Shown here in pieces: positions 1-11,689 of a stretch of DNA of 64,000 nucleotides; position 1 is the first letter of the stretch; each line of letters begins with the position of its first letter. Position numbers and translations under genes: made by a program. The notes under the pieces are model-generated. The model did not search any database. It was not told the DNA's origin and saw only the letters and a program-made list of their open reading frames with translations. The DNA comes from Euglena gracilis (lineage: Eukaryota > Euglenida > Euglenophyceae > Euglenales), in the NCBI GenBank assembly GCA_039621445.1, contig CP154954.1, positions 74,057,653 to 74,121,652 of the forward strand. Reading direction: 5' to 3'.

Positions 1-2571
1 AGTTTAACCTCTACGTCCCCTGGTCCTTACCCATTTTGATTGTCAGTCTTCTTGTGTATTTTTGAGATAATTTCCGACAATTTGACATTTCAGAGACTGC
101 TGAAGCTACAGTCGGTGAGATGCTGCTATTTTTTTCATCAAAACGCCTGCAAGTTTAGCAGTTGGAGTCCAAAACGAAAGTGTTTTCTTCTTGTTGTCGC
201 GAAGCGCCAGCTTTCTTCAAGTGGGCGTTTCCCGCTGAAATGCGCACCGCCCCCTGTTATTACCCACCTTTCCCACAAGATTGGAGGGAGTTCAGCAATG
301 TCTCCCTGCAGCCCAGCATCAACAGCAGCCAATCAGTTGACCAAGGTTCGATACAATAATTCTCCTGGACTGGAGGGGTGGGGTCTGGACCAACGTCCTC
401 CCAAGCCGAAGGGCACCCCATCTGGGGGGGGGGGGTCCAGTCAACCAGCAGCACTTTCTTTCAGCCAGCATCCTTTTTTCAGCCACGGACTTTTTCTTTA
501 TCTATTTTGCAGCCTCCCAAAGGGCGATATATTTTTTGCTTTGGGTGCAAAAATGGGCCAAGCAAGGCAGTTTTTTCGGGGCATTTTCGCAGGTTCGATT
601 TTTTGGTACCCCCCTCTAGCAAACGACCGGGCCAAAAATGCAACTTCGGGCACTGTTGGGGCAACATTTCGCCGAAAATGCCAAAGGAGTTGGCTCGAAG
701 CTAGAGAAGGCGAAATTTGACCTTTTTGGGGTGTAGCTAACCCTGACCTGACCCCTCTCCCCCCGAAAGACAGTCAAGGTCCCCCGGTGCTTGTCAACCT
801 GTCAGGCAGTTTCATGTACGTGGGAGGTTACCAGCCAGGGGGCACTTTTCACCCACCCATCCACTTTTTTTCGAAAACCCACCCACCCACCATCCCCCCC
901 TCGTGGGGGGGGGGGACAACCACCCATCAACCCAAAACCCGGCCAAAACCTGCCAAAGCCCCTGGAAAAAAATTTTCGGCCCGGCCTTTGGTCGGCCATA
1001 ATCTGACCCATACATAGTACCCCACCCCCCCGGGTCGAGCTAGTCCCGGTTTTCGAGTGACCAGCAAAATGGGCCAGTGGACCTCCCTGGGTCCTTAAGC
1101 AATGGCCCGCAGGGGGGATGCCTGCTATGGCCAGGGGTTGGAAGACAGAAGCCTGGGAAGAACCCATCGGCTGTGATAACTGATGTGTTTGCCTGAAAGT
1201 CCTCTCCCAAACAGACCATTGCTGGGGTGGGGGTACACTGGCTTGGTATTTTGCAAGACACTGGAAAAAATGGACTTGCTAGACCCTTCTCCCCCTGTGG
1301 GGGGTGTCTGGGGTCCCCCCACAATCAAAAAAAAAATCCTCCGGTGCTGCGCCGAGGTGGAAATGAGGTTTCTAATGTGTTTTGTTTGCCTGGTTTTGTT
1401 CCAAAAAAAAATCCAAAAAAACGGCCAAAAAATGGGCATTTTCGGCCATTTTTGGGATCCCAAAAAATTTTCGGCGCTTTGCGCTCGTCATTGCAAAAAA
1501 AGTTCCACTAGCTAGCCCTTCTAGTGGACCCCCCAGGGGGTCCACTTGAATTCCCAATAGCCAAATTTGGACTACAGTCCACCCCCCCAGGGGGTACTGC
1601 GAACTCTTAAGCAAAGGGCTCTTAAGCAAAGGGCTGCCCCCAAGACCCGTGTAAAAATTTAACACCACCCATCCCGCTGTGCGCGTTCTTCCAGGACACC
1701 TGCAAGTAAAATGACCAGGCCTTTGATTAAGGGTTCGTAAAACTCCCCTGGGGAGGTGCTGGACTGGACTGCAGCCAGTCCAAATTTGGCCAGTGGATAT
1801 CCTTGTGGACCCCCTGAGGGGAACCACCAGCAACGCAATGACCAGCACGAAGCGCTGAAAAAAAAATGGACCCCAAAACTTGACGTGGCCATTTTCGGAG
1901 AATTTTTGGACAAAAATCAACGCAAAAAACCCATCAAAATTTCATTTCCACCTCGGCGCGCATTGCCAGAGAAAAAAATTCAGTAAAGCTTTAGTACTTA
2001 GAGGGGAGGGGTATCCCCAGGTAACCTGTATCGCCGATTTTACCATCGTCATTTTCAGGTGCCTGCCGACCCAGGCAAATTTGCCTTGAAATTGACCATT
2101 CTCAGGCCCGGTGCCTAGGGCACCGGGGGGGGGGGTGCTATAGCACTACCCACCCCAAAACCCGACCCCCCCCCGGGGGGTCAAAAATGCCCTACCCTGC
2201 TGCCTGCCCATAGCACCAACCCACCCGGGAAGTCCAGGGTTCCTTAAAAAAGAAGCCTGGTTCTTCCAATGCCTGAATGTTCGGGGGCAGCTGAAAATAC
2301 TGGGTGGTTCTGTACACTTGAAGATGGGGAGATTGGGAAAGGAACATGCACACTGGTCCATGTGGTCATGCTGGATCCAGTGTGTTAAGGCAGGAAGACC
2401 CCCGCGGAATGCTTGGGATGGGGGGAAATCAAAAAGCGGGGAAATGCATTTGAAGCGAGAATTTACAAACATAAACACATCACATCAATAAAAAACAAAT
2501 GGTGCAAATATTGCCATCAGCAAAAATAGTGAACAGAAGACACCTTGACGTCTGCCGGCCCCCCGCCTGAC
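1..2571. other. Repeat-rich non-coding stretch
   Basis: No credible exon seen. It contains an inverted pair of a dispersed repeat: the 16-bp core gccgaggtggaaatga at 1,351-1,366 and its reverse complement at 1,942-1,957. The same core recurs at 47,475-47,490. The arms also carry 'cttaagc aaaggg' and 'ggtccac' blocks that recur near 47.8 kb. Long C and G runs pair across short distances, for example around 890-915 and 1,535-1,550. If gene A continues leftward this is intron; otherwise it is 3' flank. Confidence 0.5.
1315..1985. repeat. Inverted repeat element with GCCGAGGTGGAAATGA core
   Basis: Two inverted arms of about 70 bases around 1,315-1,385 and 1,910-1,982 share the core gccgaggtggaaatga next to an A-run, with TTTTTGG-type spacer on the inside. 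Half of a related copy lies at 47,440-47,530. No duplication of flanking sequence was found. It is probably a decayed non-autonomous element. Confidence 0.5.
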
Positions 2572-2718
2572 CTCCACCAACAGGCTGACAATGCGCAGGA
2601 AGGCGAGCTGGATCTTGGTGGGCTTGGACAGCGCGGCCAGCCACGACACGGCGTCCAGGTCGAAGCACGCAATGGCCTCGGCGCAGTCCTCCGCCACCTT
2701 GACGTCGGACACCTGCTT
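2572..2718 (-). CDS. Gene A exon: C-terminal tail
   Basis: The minus-strand island is open for 49 codons between an acceptor (ccctccag before 2,718) and a donor GAG|GTCAGG. Codon third positions are almost all G or C, unlike the flanks. The product includes VSDVKVAEDCAEAIACFDL and IQLAFLRIVSLLVE: amphipathic and rather helical, with two cysteines. It follows the transmembrane exon of gene A in transcription order, so it is probably a membrane-proximal tail. No family was recognised for this part. Confidence 0.5.
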
Positions 2719-2832
2719 CTGGAGGGCCCGCATGTCCCCCGCAGGGCCCCCATGGCATGGGACCACAATTTTACCTGCCCACTGACCGGGTTCCTCCAAA
2801 CCCGAATCAGGGGGATTGTAGGCACCCCCTGA

Positions 2833-2971
2833 CAGGGGTTTTTTTAAAGACCGGGGGGTCCACCCCACCCACCAGCAAAAAAAGGTACCCTCCTGCCAGG
2901 GTCAGGCCAGACCCAGCCACCCTACCCCCCCCCTCCGAGGGTCAAAGGCTAAAAAAAAAAAACCCCTCCTG
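2833..2971. mobile_element. IE-2 element, short copy
   Basis: It begins CAGGGGTTTTTTTAAAGACC and ends ...AAAAACCCCTCCTG. Flanks are CCCCCTGA (2,825-2,832) and TCCCCTGA (2,972-2,979), a 7/8 direct repeat in keeping with an 8-bp target-site duplication. The interior is G- and C-runs only. It lies between the 2.6 and 3.8 kb exons of gene A. Confidence 0.6.
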
Positions 2972-2979
2972 TCCCCTGA

Positions 2980-3786
2980 CCAGCAACCCCAACCGGGGGG
3001 GGGGGTTGGGGAATAGGGGTGGTCGGTGGATAAGGGGGGGGGGCAGGGACGGGAGGGACACTTTGCCCCACAAAAAACCCACCCAGCCACCTTTTTCGAC
3101 AATCCACGTACCCACAAACCCCCAGGGTCCATCTACCCACCCAAAACAACCCAAAATCGAAAATTCTTAATTGGACTGACCCATGGTGCACCTCCCCCCC
3201 TGCGGGGATGGGTTACAGCCCCCACCCAACCCACCCACTTTCGAAAATCCCCCGGTTGGGTGAGGTCACACAGTCACCACAAATAAATCTGTGGTGTAGA
3301 TGATTAGTTCACGTGAGGGAAATGTGTGATGGTGGGAGGCAGCCACCAGAGAATTGGATGGTGTGGCAATGAGACGCAATTTGGGCAGCAATGCCTTGGA
3401 GACCGGGCGGCAGAAATATCTGATCTGATAAAAACAACAGCGGGACATGTCTGCTGTCACTCCCAAACCTCCCACTGTAATTGAATGAAAAACCTCAGGT
3501 GGTGTTCCAGGAAGGTGCCGTTGACACGGAGGGGGGGGAGAGGTGTCAACGACCCAGTGTACAATGGGGGGTGGGGGTGGAGGCGGTAGTATCCCCGCCA
3601 GACGCCTAGCCCGAATTGCAGACGTGATCTGTCCCCAACGCTCGACCAACCAAATTGGAAAGGTGTCCCCTGACACGTCAAGCAGCAAGCCAAGGTGAAG
3701 ACGAAGGCAATCACAGAGGCCTCACTCTCAATGAATGGGACGGGGCGAGGCTTGAAGGCATGGTACCAACGTTTGGGGCCCTGGAC
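2980..3786. other. Gene A intron
   Basis: Non-coding. It holds a run of CCACCC-type repeats with 'cgaaaa' blocks (about 3,060-3,250) that resemble 850-910 and 13,370-13,600. These look like remnants of another dispersed element. The part from 3,300 to 3,690 is less repetitive but has no supported exon. Confidence 0.4.
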
Positions 3787-3913
3787 ACGGTTGGACTTGC
3801 GCACGTACCACGCCACCGGGATGCCGATGACCACCAGCGCGCCGATGCACGCCCCCACCACGGCCGGGATGATGTTGGAGGACGCCGGGCGCAGGGAGCC
3901 GACGACCAGGAAT
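3787..3913 (-). CDS. Gene A exon: single transmembrane segment
   Basis: The minus-strand reading gives FLVVGSLRPASSNIIPAV followed by VGACIGALVVIGIPVAWYV and then RKSNR. This is a typical single-pass membrane helix of about 21 residues followed by a basic stop-transfer sequence. The acceptor is probably ccgagag|A and the donor AACCG|TGT or one base over, so the 3' boundary is approximate. The exon follows the C-terminal helix of the binding fold (5.9 kb), which puts the binding domain outside and the basic tail inside the cell. Confidence 0.6.
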
Positions 3914-5805
3914 CTCTCGGCGGAACAAAACGAAACCATGCCATGGTGTGCCTACCTACCCCCCCCCCCGGGAAACTGTCTGCAGACAAGTCAGTGAGAA
4001 TAGGTAGGAGAGGGAGATAAGCCGACAGGAACGCCCGGGGGGGGGGGATGGTTTTTTCACACATTTGTGATCAGAGGATGAAAAAAAAATATTGCATTTC
4101 AGCTGTTCTTTACAACTCAGGAAGCCTGTTTTTCTTCAACACGAAGGCATGCTGAGTACAAAAAAAAATGCGAGAATTCTCAAAAATTGTCGTGGGACAG
4201 GCCAGCGGGTACAAGGATTGGAGACAGGGTCCAATGAGGAGGGCAATTCGTTTCCATGGGGGGACCCCCGTCCCCCTGTTCAACACCAACGCACACTTCA
4301 TACCCTAATCGGGAGGGAAAGTGGGAAAAAGACGGGGGAAAACTTAAGTTTTTCCACATGTCCAAGGCCGGGCCGGGCCAACCCGCCAATGTCCCCGGAG
4401 AGGGGTCTTCCGAGCAAAAAAAAAAAGAAACTGAAAGGGGGGGTTATAAGGGAGGTGTTGATGAGCGATTGAATTGGTGTGGAAAATCCGCCCGGAAAAT
4501 AACCTAAAACTGTACCCCAAATCACCCATTTTTTTGACCTTGCTTTTTCTTACTCATGACGATTGATCAGATATGCCCCGATGAGAGAAAGAGTTCTGTA
4601 GGGCACTGGGCTGGGGTTCAGGCTGTTTTTTTGTACCAACCCTGGGGGGGGGTATTGGAGTGCCTTGGGGTGCCTGCCCAGGCAGGCACTAACCCCCTCC
4701 CCCCCCCGGGGGGGGGTCGCCTTCGGCCGGGTCTGTGCTAGGGCACTTTTGGCTGTGTGCCCGACCCCCCGGGGGGGGGGGTTGGATCGGTAGTTCTTTG
4801 GTGTGCCTGCCAGGCAGGCACCCCCTCCCAGGGTGGGGTTGGCACCCAACTAAAATACGGCCTGCTGGGGTTACTTGGGCACGGGAGGAATCTGTTGAAC
4901 ACCGGAAGAAAATGTGTATTGGCGTTGCTTGACAAGAGCCGCTCTCTGGCGGATGTGCCTTCATCCGGGCTGGGGGAGCTGCAGGACAGGGAGGACAAAG
5001 CCGACTCCGCGTGCCAGCCCAGGGGAACAGCGCACGGGAAGCCCCGACTACACGTTGGAATGGACCCCAGCTGGACAGTGCTTGTGGAGAACCACTCGTG
5101 TTTGGGTTCGTCTTCCTATCCGGCGGGGGACAGGTTTTGAAAGTAGGCCCCCAAGTCAGCAATTTTTTGTGGTTACAAAGTTTGCAATAGAAAAAAAAAA
5201 GAAAAAGCACCCAGTCAGCCGGTGTTTAGAAATGGCCGCCCGCGTCAATACTGACCAGGTCAGTATTGAGCTATTGAGCAACCCAGCCTGGCCCACAGAC
5301 CAGGCTGAGTTATTTGATGAGTTGATTCTTTTTGAGGCTTGATTGTTTTGAAAAAAGAAACGGTATACATCAACAGCCCAGAAGCTATTCAATTACACCA
5401 GGGGGCATCAAAGTTATGCATACAATGCACATAACGATCAGCAGGCCCTTGGAGGCAAAATCAGGCTGCACCCCCGGCAGAAAACTATCAATGGACACGT
5501 CGGCTTTGACATATTTCTATAATATGAGCCTATGGTGTAAACTTTGATAGTTTGGCATGGGAAAAGCCAATGAATTTTCGATCTTGACAGTTTCATCAGA
5601 ACCAAATCCTGACAACTCCCTACGTTACAGGTTGCAGGTCAAAACGCATCAGAGACTTCGGTAGGCTGCGTCCGGTTACCCAGGCAGAAGCCTGACAGAA
5701 TCTCAGGCTTGCTCGTTTCCCAAGTGGGGGGTTCCCTTTCTTTTGGCCAATATGGAGTACAGCGGACCGAAAGCCATCAGTCCCACAGCTGGGCAGGGAC
5801 ACGAC
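3914..5805. other. Gene A intron with IE-1 copy
   Basis: Non-coding. It contains G/C runs near 4,040 and 4,250-4,450, a complete IE-1 element (4,619-4,864, listed separately), and a less repetitive stretch from 4,870 to 5,800 with no exon I can support. A segment near 3,985 ('gacaagtcagtgag') recurs near 29,535, 57,565 and 62,288, so it is a dispersed repeat. Confidence 0.4.
4619..4864. mobile_element. IE-1 element with perfect 8-bp target duplication
   Basis: It starts CAGGCTGTTTTTTTGTACC and ends CTAAAATACGGCCTG. CTGGGGTT occurs on both sides (4,611-4,618 and 4,865-4,872), a perfect 8-bp target-site duplication. The interior has the family signature: two tgcctgcccaggcaggca-type palindromes separated by C/G runs and a 'ggtcggcacccgact'-like right subterminal block. 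No open frame. This is the clearest isolated IE-1 copy. Confidence 0.75.
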
Positions 5806-5982
5806 CCGTGTGTTTGCGGCCGTCACGGCGGGGGACAGGTCGGCCAGCATCGCCACCCCGGCGCCCTCCAGGGCCTCGGCCGTGTTGTTGTTCGTGAACA
5901 CCCACGTCAGGAAGCCGGCCGCCTCGGCGTCGACGGCGTCGGCGTCGTCGGCGTTCCTGGAGGCGTTGTCGCACTTGGGGGT
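5806..5982 (-). CDS. Gene A exon: PstS-like C-terminal helix region
   Basis: It is open for 59 codons between acceptor ctgccgcag|ACC and donor CACGG|GTCGTG. The product contains KCDNAS, then AAGFLTWVFTNNNTAEALEG and VAMLADLSPAVTAANTR. This matches the end of the family, where a helix of the type FLxWxxTxG is followed by a 'LGYVPLP' element; gene B has the parallel CDNVHETVAFWQWFLTAG. The cysteine-aspartate-asparagine motif conserved between the two paralogues supports common descent. Strong GC3 bias; three Asn-Asn-Asn-Thr residues could be glycosylated. Confidence 0.7.
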
Positions 5983-7222
5983 CTGCGGCAGGCCACCGCT
6001 GACCGCTCAGACACTGGGGGTGACCGACCGTCACGAAGCTCGAGGGTTTCACGGCCGCGAACACCTACACCCTGGTGTCCGGGTAAAGTCCTGCTCAAGC
6101 CAAATTTCCAGGATGGGTGTTGTTTTATATTTATATGCGCTGCGGCCATCAATGAAAACACGACCGTGCACGTTTCTACCAATGTGCTAACCCCCCCCCC
6201 AAATAACCTGGCGGGGTGCCAGGTTATTGGAAACCTGGCGGGGTGTCAGGTTATTGGAACCAACTTTTGACCCTGCCCCCCCCCACCAGTTCATTTGGGC
6301 CCCTTTTTCGGCGGCGCAAAGGAATTTTGCCTGAAAAGGCGGGGTGCCAGGTTACTGGAACCAACTTTTTAGCCCCTCCCCCCACCAAATTATTTGGCCC
6401 CCGCCAGGAGCAAGGACCCCGCAAGGTTATTTGGGGGGGGGGGGGGTTACTGAACCGCAAACCGCTCAATTCATGTTTATATACATTGACGTGTTTCATA
6501 ATTCAATGCATATTTATTGCACTTGTTGGTGCATTCAGCTTCAAACGTTCGAAATACAAACTTGGAAAACAGAAATAAATGATAATTAGTCTTATTGTTC
6601 CTTAAAAATGTTAATAGGAGAAACTGAAAACAAGGATACTGGAAAAACACAAGATCCATGAACTGCGAACATCCACACCAAAACCTTAAAAGAAAAAAAT
6701 AGACTGTGAAATGTTGCGGAAAATTTGCCCCGGGACTTTTCCCCAACAATTCCATTTCATACTGGTGATTGTGAGGGGGAAATCAGCAATATGAGAAAAA
6801 GAAGACAGGCCTGTCCGAAGCAACGAGGTACACTGCGAAGGACAGGGGGTAGCACCCAGCATCTGACGAGGAGGTCAGCTCCAGCCCGTCAGGGGTGAGT
6901 CGCTGTCCGTCCCTTCACACCCGTCTGCCCCCAGTGGCTCACCCCAGTGGGGAAAATATATATTAGAAAGCATTGAGTTGGTTATTCTCCGAATCAGTCT
7001 TTGTCCGTTATTGCGTCTGTTTGTCCGTCACGCGTTATCCACATGCCCCCCGGGCAATTGTCGCGCGACAAATTGGGCAGCACGGAGGGGGAGGGGGGTG
7101 ACGGGGGGGGGTGACATTTTACGGTTGGGGTGACAAATTGGCCGGCATAATCCCTGAAATCCTTCAAAGCTCGTGAGAGCATCTGAGGGAGTACACCGGC
7201 ATCGGAAACCCTCCACTCCAAC
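5983..7222. other. Gene A intron
   Basis: Non-coding. Between 6,200 and 6,450 there are three direct copies of a block reading 'ggcggggtgccaggttattgg' in part, each followed by C-rich sequence, so this is a local tandem duplication. The rest is AT-richer and featureless. Confidence 0.4.
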
Positions 7223-7309
7223 ATCTGGACCCGACACAACCCATCGGCCGCCGCGGTCAGTGACCCAAACAGCCGCCGAGAAGGGCACGGAGCGGGCACA
7301 GGCCAGGAT
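7223..7309 (-). CDS. Gene A exon interrupted by IE-2 element (3' part)
   Basis: This is the part of a PstS-like exon downstream of the IE-2 insertion. When the element (7,310-7,598) and one copy of its duplication are removed, the frame runs AASLACARSVPFSAAVWV then TDRGGRWVVSGP. In family terms this is the region between the 'VxPT...' strand and the WPIxxYT strand. The 3' donor is uncertain; several GT sites occur between 7,222 and 7,240. Confidence 0.5.
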
Positions 7310-7598
7310 CAGGGGTTTTTTAAGACCGGGGGGGGAGAGGGGGTCCCCCCACCCCCCACCCCCTAGAGGGGGCCCCCTCCGGGGGGGAGGGGGGGGAGGG
7401 GAACCCACAAAAATGGCCGCACATTGCGAAAAGTCTAAAAATAGAATTTTTTCGGCGCCTGCCGGCGCGAAAGTATATCACCACCCCCCTCCGGGGGGGA
7501 CCTCACCCCCCCCGGGGAGGGGTTCCGGCGGAACCCACCCACCCTAACCCCCCTCCCCCTCCCCCCCCCCGGGGGGTCCGAAACTTAAAAAATCCCTG
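7310..7598. mobile_element. IE-2 element inside a gene A exon (introner)
   Basis: It starts CAGGGGTTTTTTAAGACC and ends CTTAAAAAATCCCTG. The flanks are GCCAGGAT (7,302-7,309) and GCCAGGCT (7,599-7,606), 7 of 8 identical. The interior carries tggccgcaca...gcgaaaa, a TTTTTTCGGCGC...GGCGCGAAA hairpin and paired G/C runs. Removing the element plus one duplication copy joins DPTPAASL and ACARSVPFSAAV in one frame, so this copy appears to serve as an intron. Confidence 0.7.
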
Positions 7599-7652
7599 GC
7601 CAGGCTGGCCGCTGGGGTGGGGTCCAGGACGACTCCGGGTGATCGCTGCAGC
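7599..7652 (-). CDS. Gene A exon interrupted by IE-2 element (5' part)
   Basis: Acceptor gtccgcag|G precedes LQRSPGVVLDPTPAASL on the minus strand. It aligns by position with NIVVDASVKTTTFALLELG of gene B exon 9 and with the 'xVxPTxxSV' segment of PstS. It ends at the IE-2 duplication and continues across it in frame. Confidence 0.55.
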
Positions 7653-8199
7653 CTGCGGACAGGCCGGTAGAGGAAGAAATGGAAGCAACCCAACCCACCC
7701 CTCCCTGAATAAACCCGCCCCCCCCCCCTAACAGTGCTGCGCAGTTTCAATAATATGAATGATTAACCCGTGCAAAGTACATAGACACAAAAAATAACTC
7801 TGTATTTTGTTGGAATTCCAGCCTCTCGTGAATTGCAGCATGTGGGACTGCTGACCAATGGACTGGCATAAAACGGGGGGCCGTCAATTTCTTTGGGTGG
7901 GAACATTTGACTGCCAAGAAGAGATTTTACGCCCCCACTCCCATATTGGACATGATCTTTCACGGGCCAATAGAGCTGCGGGTGCAAATAGCGCTGCACC
8001 CCCCCCAAAAAAACACAGCAAAGATAGAGAAATGCGCTAGCATCAGAGTCGGACATTAAGTGGGGAAAAGGGGTGCCTGCGGTGATGGGTCGGGACTAAG
8101 GGGTACCTAGTGCAATAGAGCTGCGGGTCCTAATAGTGCTGCACCCCCACCGGAGGCGGCCGTCCAATAGTGCTGCAGTGCAATACTATTTGGGGAGGG

Positions 8200-8261
8200 A
8201 AATGCTCAACGCCATGACAGAAGGGTCGTTTGCTGTCCTTCTGTCGTGGCGTTGAGCATTT
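8200..8261. repeat. 25-bp perfect-type hairpin
   Basis: Arms 8,200-8,224 and 8,237-8,261 pair over 25 bases with one G-T mismatch, around a 12-base loop. The arm includes atgctcaacgccatgacag. The pairing is far longer than chance. It is not flanked by an obvious duplication. It could be a decayed foldback element or an RNA structure inside the gene A intron. Confidence 0.7.
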
Positions 8262-8999
8262 GGAACGCGACATGAGCCCCTGAGAATTTGGTACACGACA
8301 ATGACATTTGACACTTCGTCATTCGGGGAAAAAAATCAATATTTCTGAGCAATCAAAGCAAACAAACTTGTTCATATATCTTCTTTTATTGCTTTTAGTG
8401 CAAGGATGGGGAGTCGAAGTGACACCCAAATTCATCAGTTAAGAAGCATTTGCTCTTTACTCCACAAAGTTTTAGGGTTTCAAATGATTCGTGCAGGAGG
8501 CAAAGAGCTGAAATTCTTTCACCATCCACAAAACCAAAAAAATTCGGCATCTTCAATTTGGAGGTAAGGAGGTCTCCGACTCACCCCCCTCCCACCTCTG
8601 CGTTGGAAGGGGGTTCCGGAGGGCTTCCCCCTACATCCTTGACATGCCCTCTGATTGGGGATCTCCAATCAATGGTTGGGGTATTGCTGTCTGTGGAGCA
8701 AGTTTGGAGTGAATAAAAATGTTCTTGGCCGTGATTTCCATCACATGTGTCTGCATTTCCTCCCTCTTTTTTCAAAAATTGAATGCATTTAGACACATTC
8801 AACGGTTGTATTGCAAATGTTTTAAATATCTGGTCAAAGGTTGCAAATGACGTAAACCCCTCCCCCATTTAAACCGACCCGTCGGGTTAGGACTTTTGGG
8901 TTGGCGGAAATTCTGGAGGGGGTCGGTTTAGACGGGGGGTCGGTTTTAGGGGGAGCACACGGCTGGCCGACGGCGTGACGAGCGGGTTGATGTTAGACT

Positions 9000-9250
9000 T
9001 TGAGTGACCAATGCCTAATTTGGGATGCAAATTCTTAATTTCGGGGGCAAATGTTGAATTTTGGGTGTAATATCCAATTTTTAGTGGCAAAATGCCTAAT
9101 TTTGGTTTTTAATTTTGGGAGCAAACTTCAAGTTTTAAATGGCAAATACCTAATTTTGTAATTTTTGGGTTCCAACACCAAATTTTCGGAGGAAAATGCC
9201 CAATTTGAGGTGCAAACTCCAAAATTTGGAAGCAAATGCAGAATCCTAAT
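9000..9250. repeat. Degenerate 22-27 bp tandem repeat
   Basis: About ten diverged copies of a unit like 'gcaaattcctaattttggg', with alternating variants (cttaattt, ccaatttt, caaatttt). Old tandem array in an intron; no coding potential. Confidence 0.6.
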
Positions 9251-10447
9251 TTTGGGTCATCAATACTGACTATTCAATTACCATGGACGCTGTTTCCGTT
9301 GGCGGCTTTCATTATGTTGTGCATGTTTGTCATCCAACTTGCCATGGGTCGGTTTATTATTTATTATTAATTAATTATTAATTATTATTAATTATTAATT
9401 ATTTTTTTTGGTTGAAATTCTGCAATGGGTCGGTTTGGAAGGGTAGGTCGGTTTAGAAGGGGGGGGTTGGTTTAAATGGGGGGGGTTAAATATGCCGCGT
9501 CGTTGCCCATCATTCCAGTGGAATCGCTATAAAAGCGTGCCGTGCCTGGGGGATCGTCTGTTTTCCAATGAACCGCTTTTTTAAATAAAAAAAATTCTCA
9601 TTTGACCTCCGAAATATCTAATACGACCAATTTTCTCCCCTCTCCCAACATACAGGGTGTGTTTCTGTGCGCTCTTATTTCATTGTGTCATCTGGAATGC
9701 CTATTACCGGGCAAAAAATACCAAGCCAAAACTGTTGAAAAAAATCTTGATTATTCTTTGAAAATAGCTCGTTGTTTTGAATTTGTTTTATTATTTATTT
9801 ATTATTATTTGTTGTTTGAATTTTTTTTAAAAAGAGTTATTGTGTGAAAAACACCAAAGCGTCAAAAAAATAATTTGGCATTAATAAGTTTGGTCATTTT
9901 CTGCCGCACACATTGCCAGATGGAAATTTTCTTCTATTTTGGAACGATGTGTGTTTTAGACCCCCCCCCCTCCTACCACCTTACCCCAAAGGGGGGATCG
10001 GCAACTACCGACCTCAAAACTGAAGAACTTCTTTTTCCCCATACATCCCGAGGGCACGTTCCAAAAAGGAACGGACAGAAGGAATACTTTGGCACATCAG
10101 TTGACCACGTACGGGGTGGTGTAAACCCCCCCCTCCCATATAACGGGGCAGTGCCCTTTGAGTGGGCAGTGCCCAAATAAAGGGGCAGAGGGCAGGCTGA
10201 AAAGATGGTCCCAATAACGGGGCACCTTCAGTTTTTTTTTGGTCCAAAACGTTAGCAAGGACAAAAATATTACATAGCGCTCGCCTGCCATGAGTACAAA
10301 CATGTATAAATATGGATACATACATACATTCATCTTTTTGTGTATGTTTAATTTGGTGAGTGCTTCATTTGGGGCCACAAGGGGATCCAGTCAGCTGATT
10401 CGGGATGCTAATATTGGCCAGGGTTATGTGACAGCACGACGCATGGG

Positions 10448-10821
<374 letters not shown>

Positions 10822-11455
10822 CTAATCGCGCTGAAGGGTTGAAATTTCTTTAAAAAAGGGGGGGTGGACTTGCACTTGAGTGTGTGGCAGATCTGGGAAA
10901 CGTGCAAACTGTGTGCACGTCGAAACCAGATATTGTTTGAGTTTTGCCACCGGAGTGGGAGGCGGGAGGCTGGGTCCCCCATGGTTGGTTTGGGTCCCCG
11001 GGAGGGTCCGTGCAGTTCCCCATCGGTTTCGGGCAATTTCGAAAAATCGATTTTTTGACCCCCGGAAGGCCAAAAAAATGGCTAAGTCCTGTGTGAACCC
11101 CTTTTGGGGGCCCCTACAGGGCCAAAAACGGTCTGAGGGGTGTGGTGGGGGGTAGGGGCCCCGGGTTCGTGGCATGTCTCCAAGTGCAGCAAAAAGATTC
11201 GCGCTGAGAGGACTCACGTGTTTCGATAGGAGGATTTTTTTAAGGGCCCATACCTGCCAACCCTCCCCCCCCCCCATGAGGGGAGTCTCGTGAGGACCCA
11301 CTTTTTGGGGTCAACCTTGTGGTCCAAAATTTTTCGGAGCTTCGGGCTGAAAATGCCCACAGCCTGACACCCCTCCCCTTGGGAGGGGTCAGCCAGGAAT
11401 CACGCCTGTATTCACCCCGCATGCCCCCGGCCACGCCCTTCCAGATCTCATCTGC

Positions 11456-11487
11456 AACCCTAACCTTAATCCTAACCCTAACCCTAA
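11456..11487. repeat. Short interstitial telomere-like tract
   Basis: Reads as imperfect CCTAA/CCCTAA units (aaccctaaccttaatcctaa and onward). Only about five units, so not a chromosome end. A related GGGTTAGG motif occurs in the foldback at 30,471-30,605. Confidence 0.7.
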
Positions 11488-11689
11488 ACTAAGCACAATC
11501 CCCACCGTAAACCCTTGCCCCTAATTAGGAATGTCTGGGAATGTCCACACTACCCCCCGACCCTCCCCTACTGCAAACCCTCACCCGTTCCGTATGCGCT
11601 TGCTAGAGATTTAAATGGTATAAAAAAAAAGAGGCCTGCTCCGATCAACCTCGGCTGAACCAACCTAGCTCTCTTGGAACCGCCACGCA

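Noticed and set aside
9528-9539. TATA-box promoter
   Set aside because: gctataaaagcg lies in an AT-rich intron without a downstream exon or start.
11456-11487. Chromosome end
   Set aside because: Only a few imperfect telomere-like units, followed by ordinary sequence on both sides.
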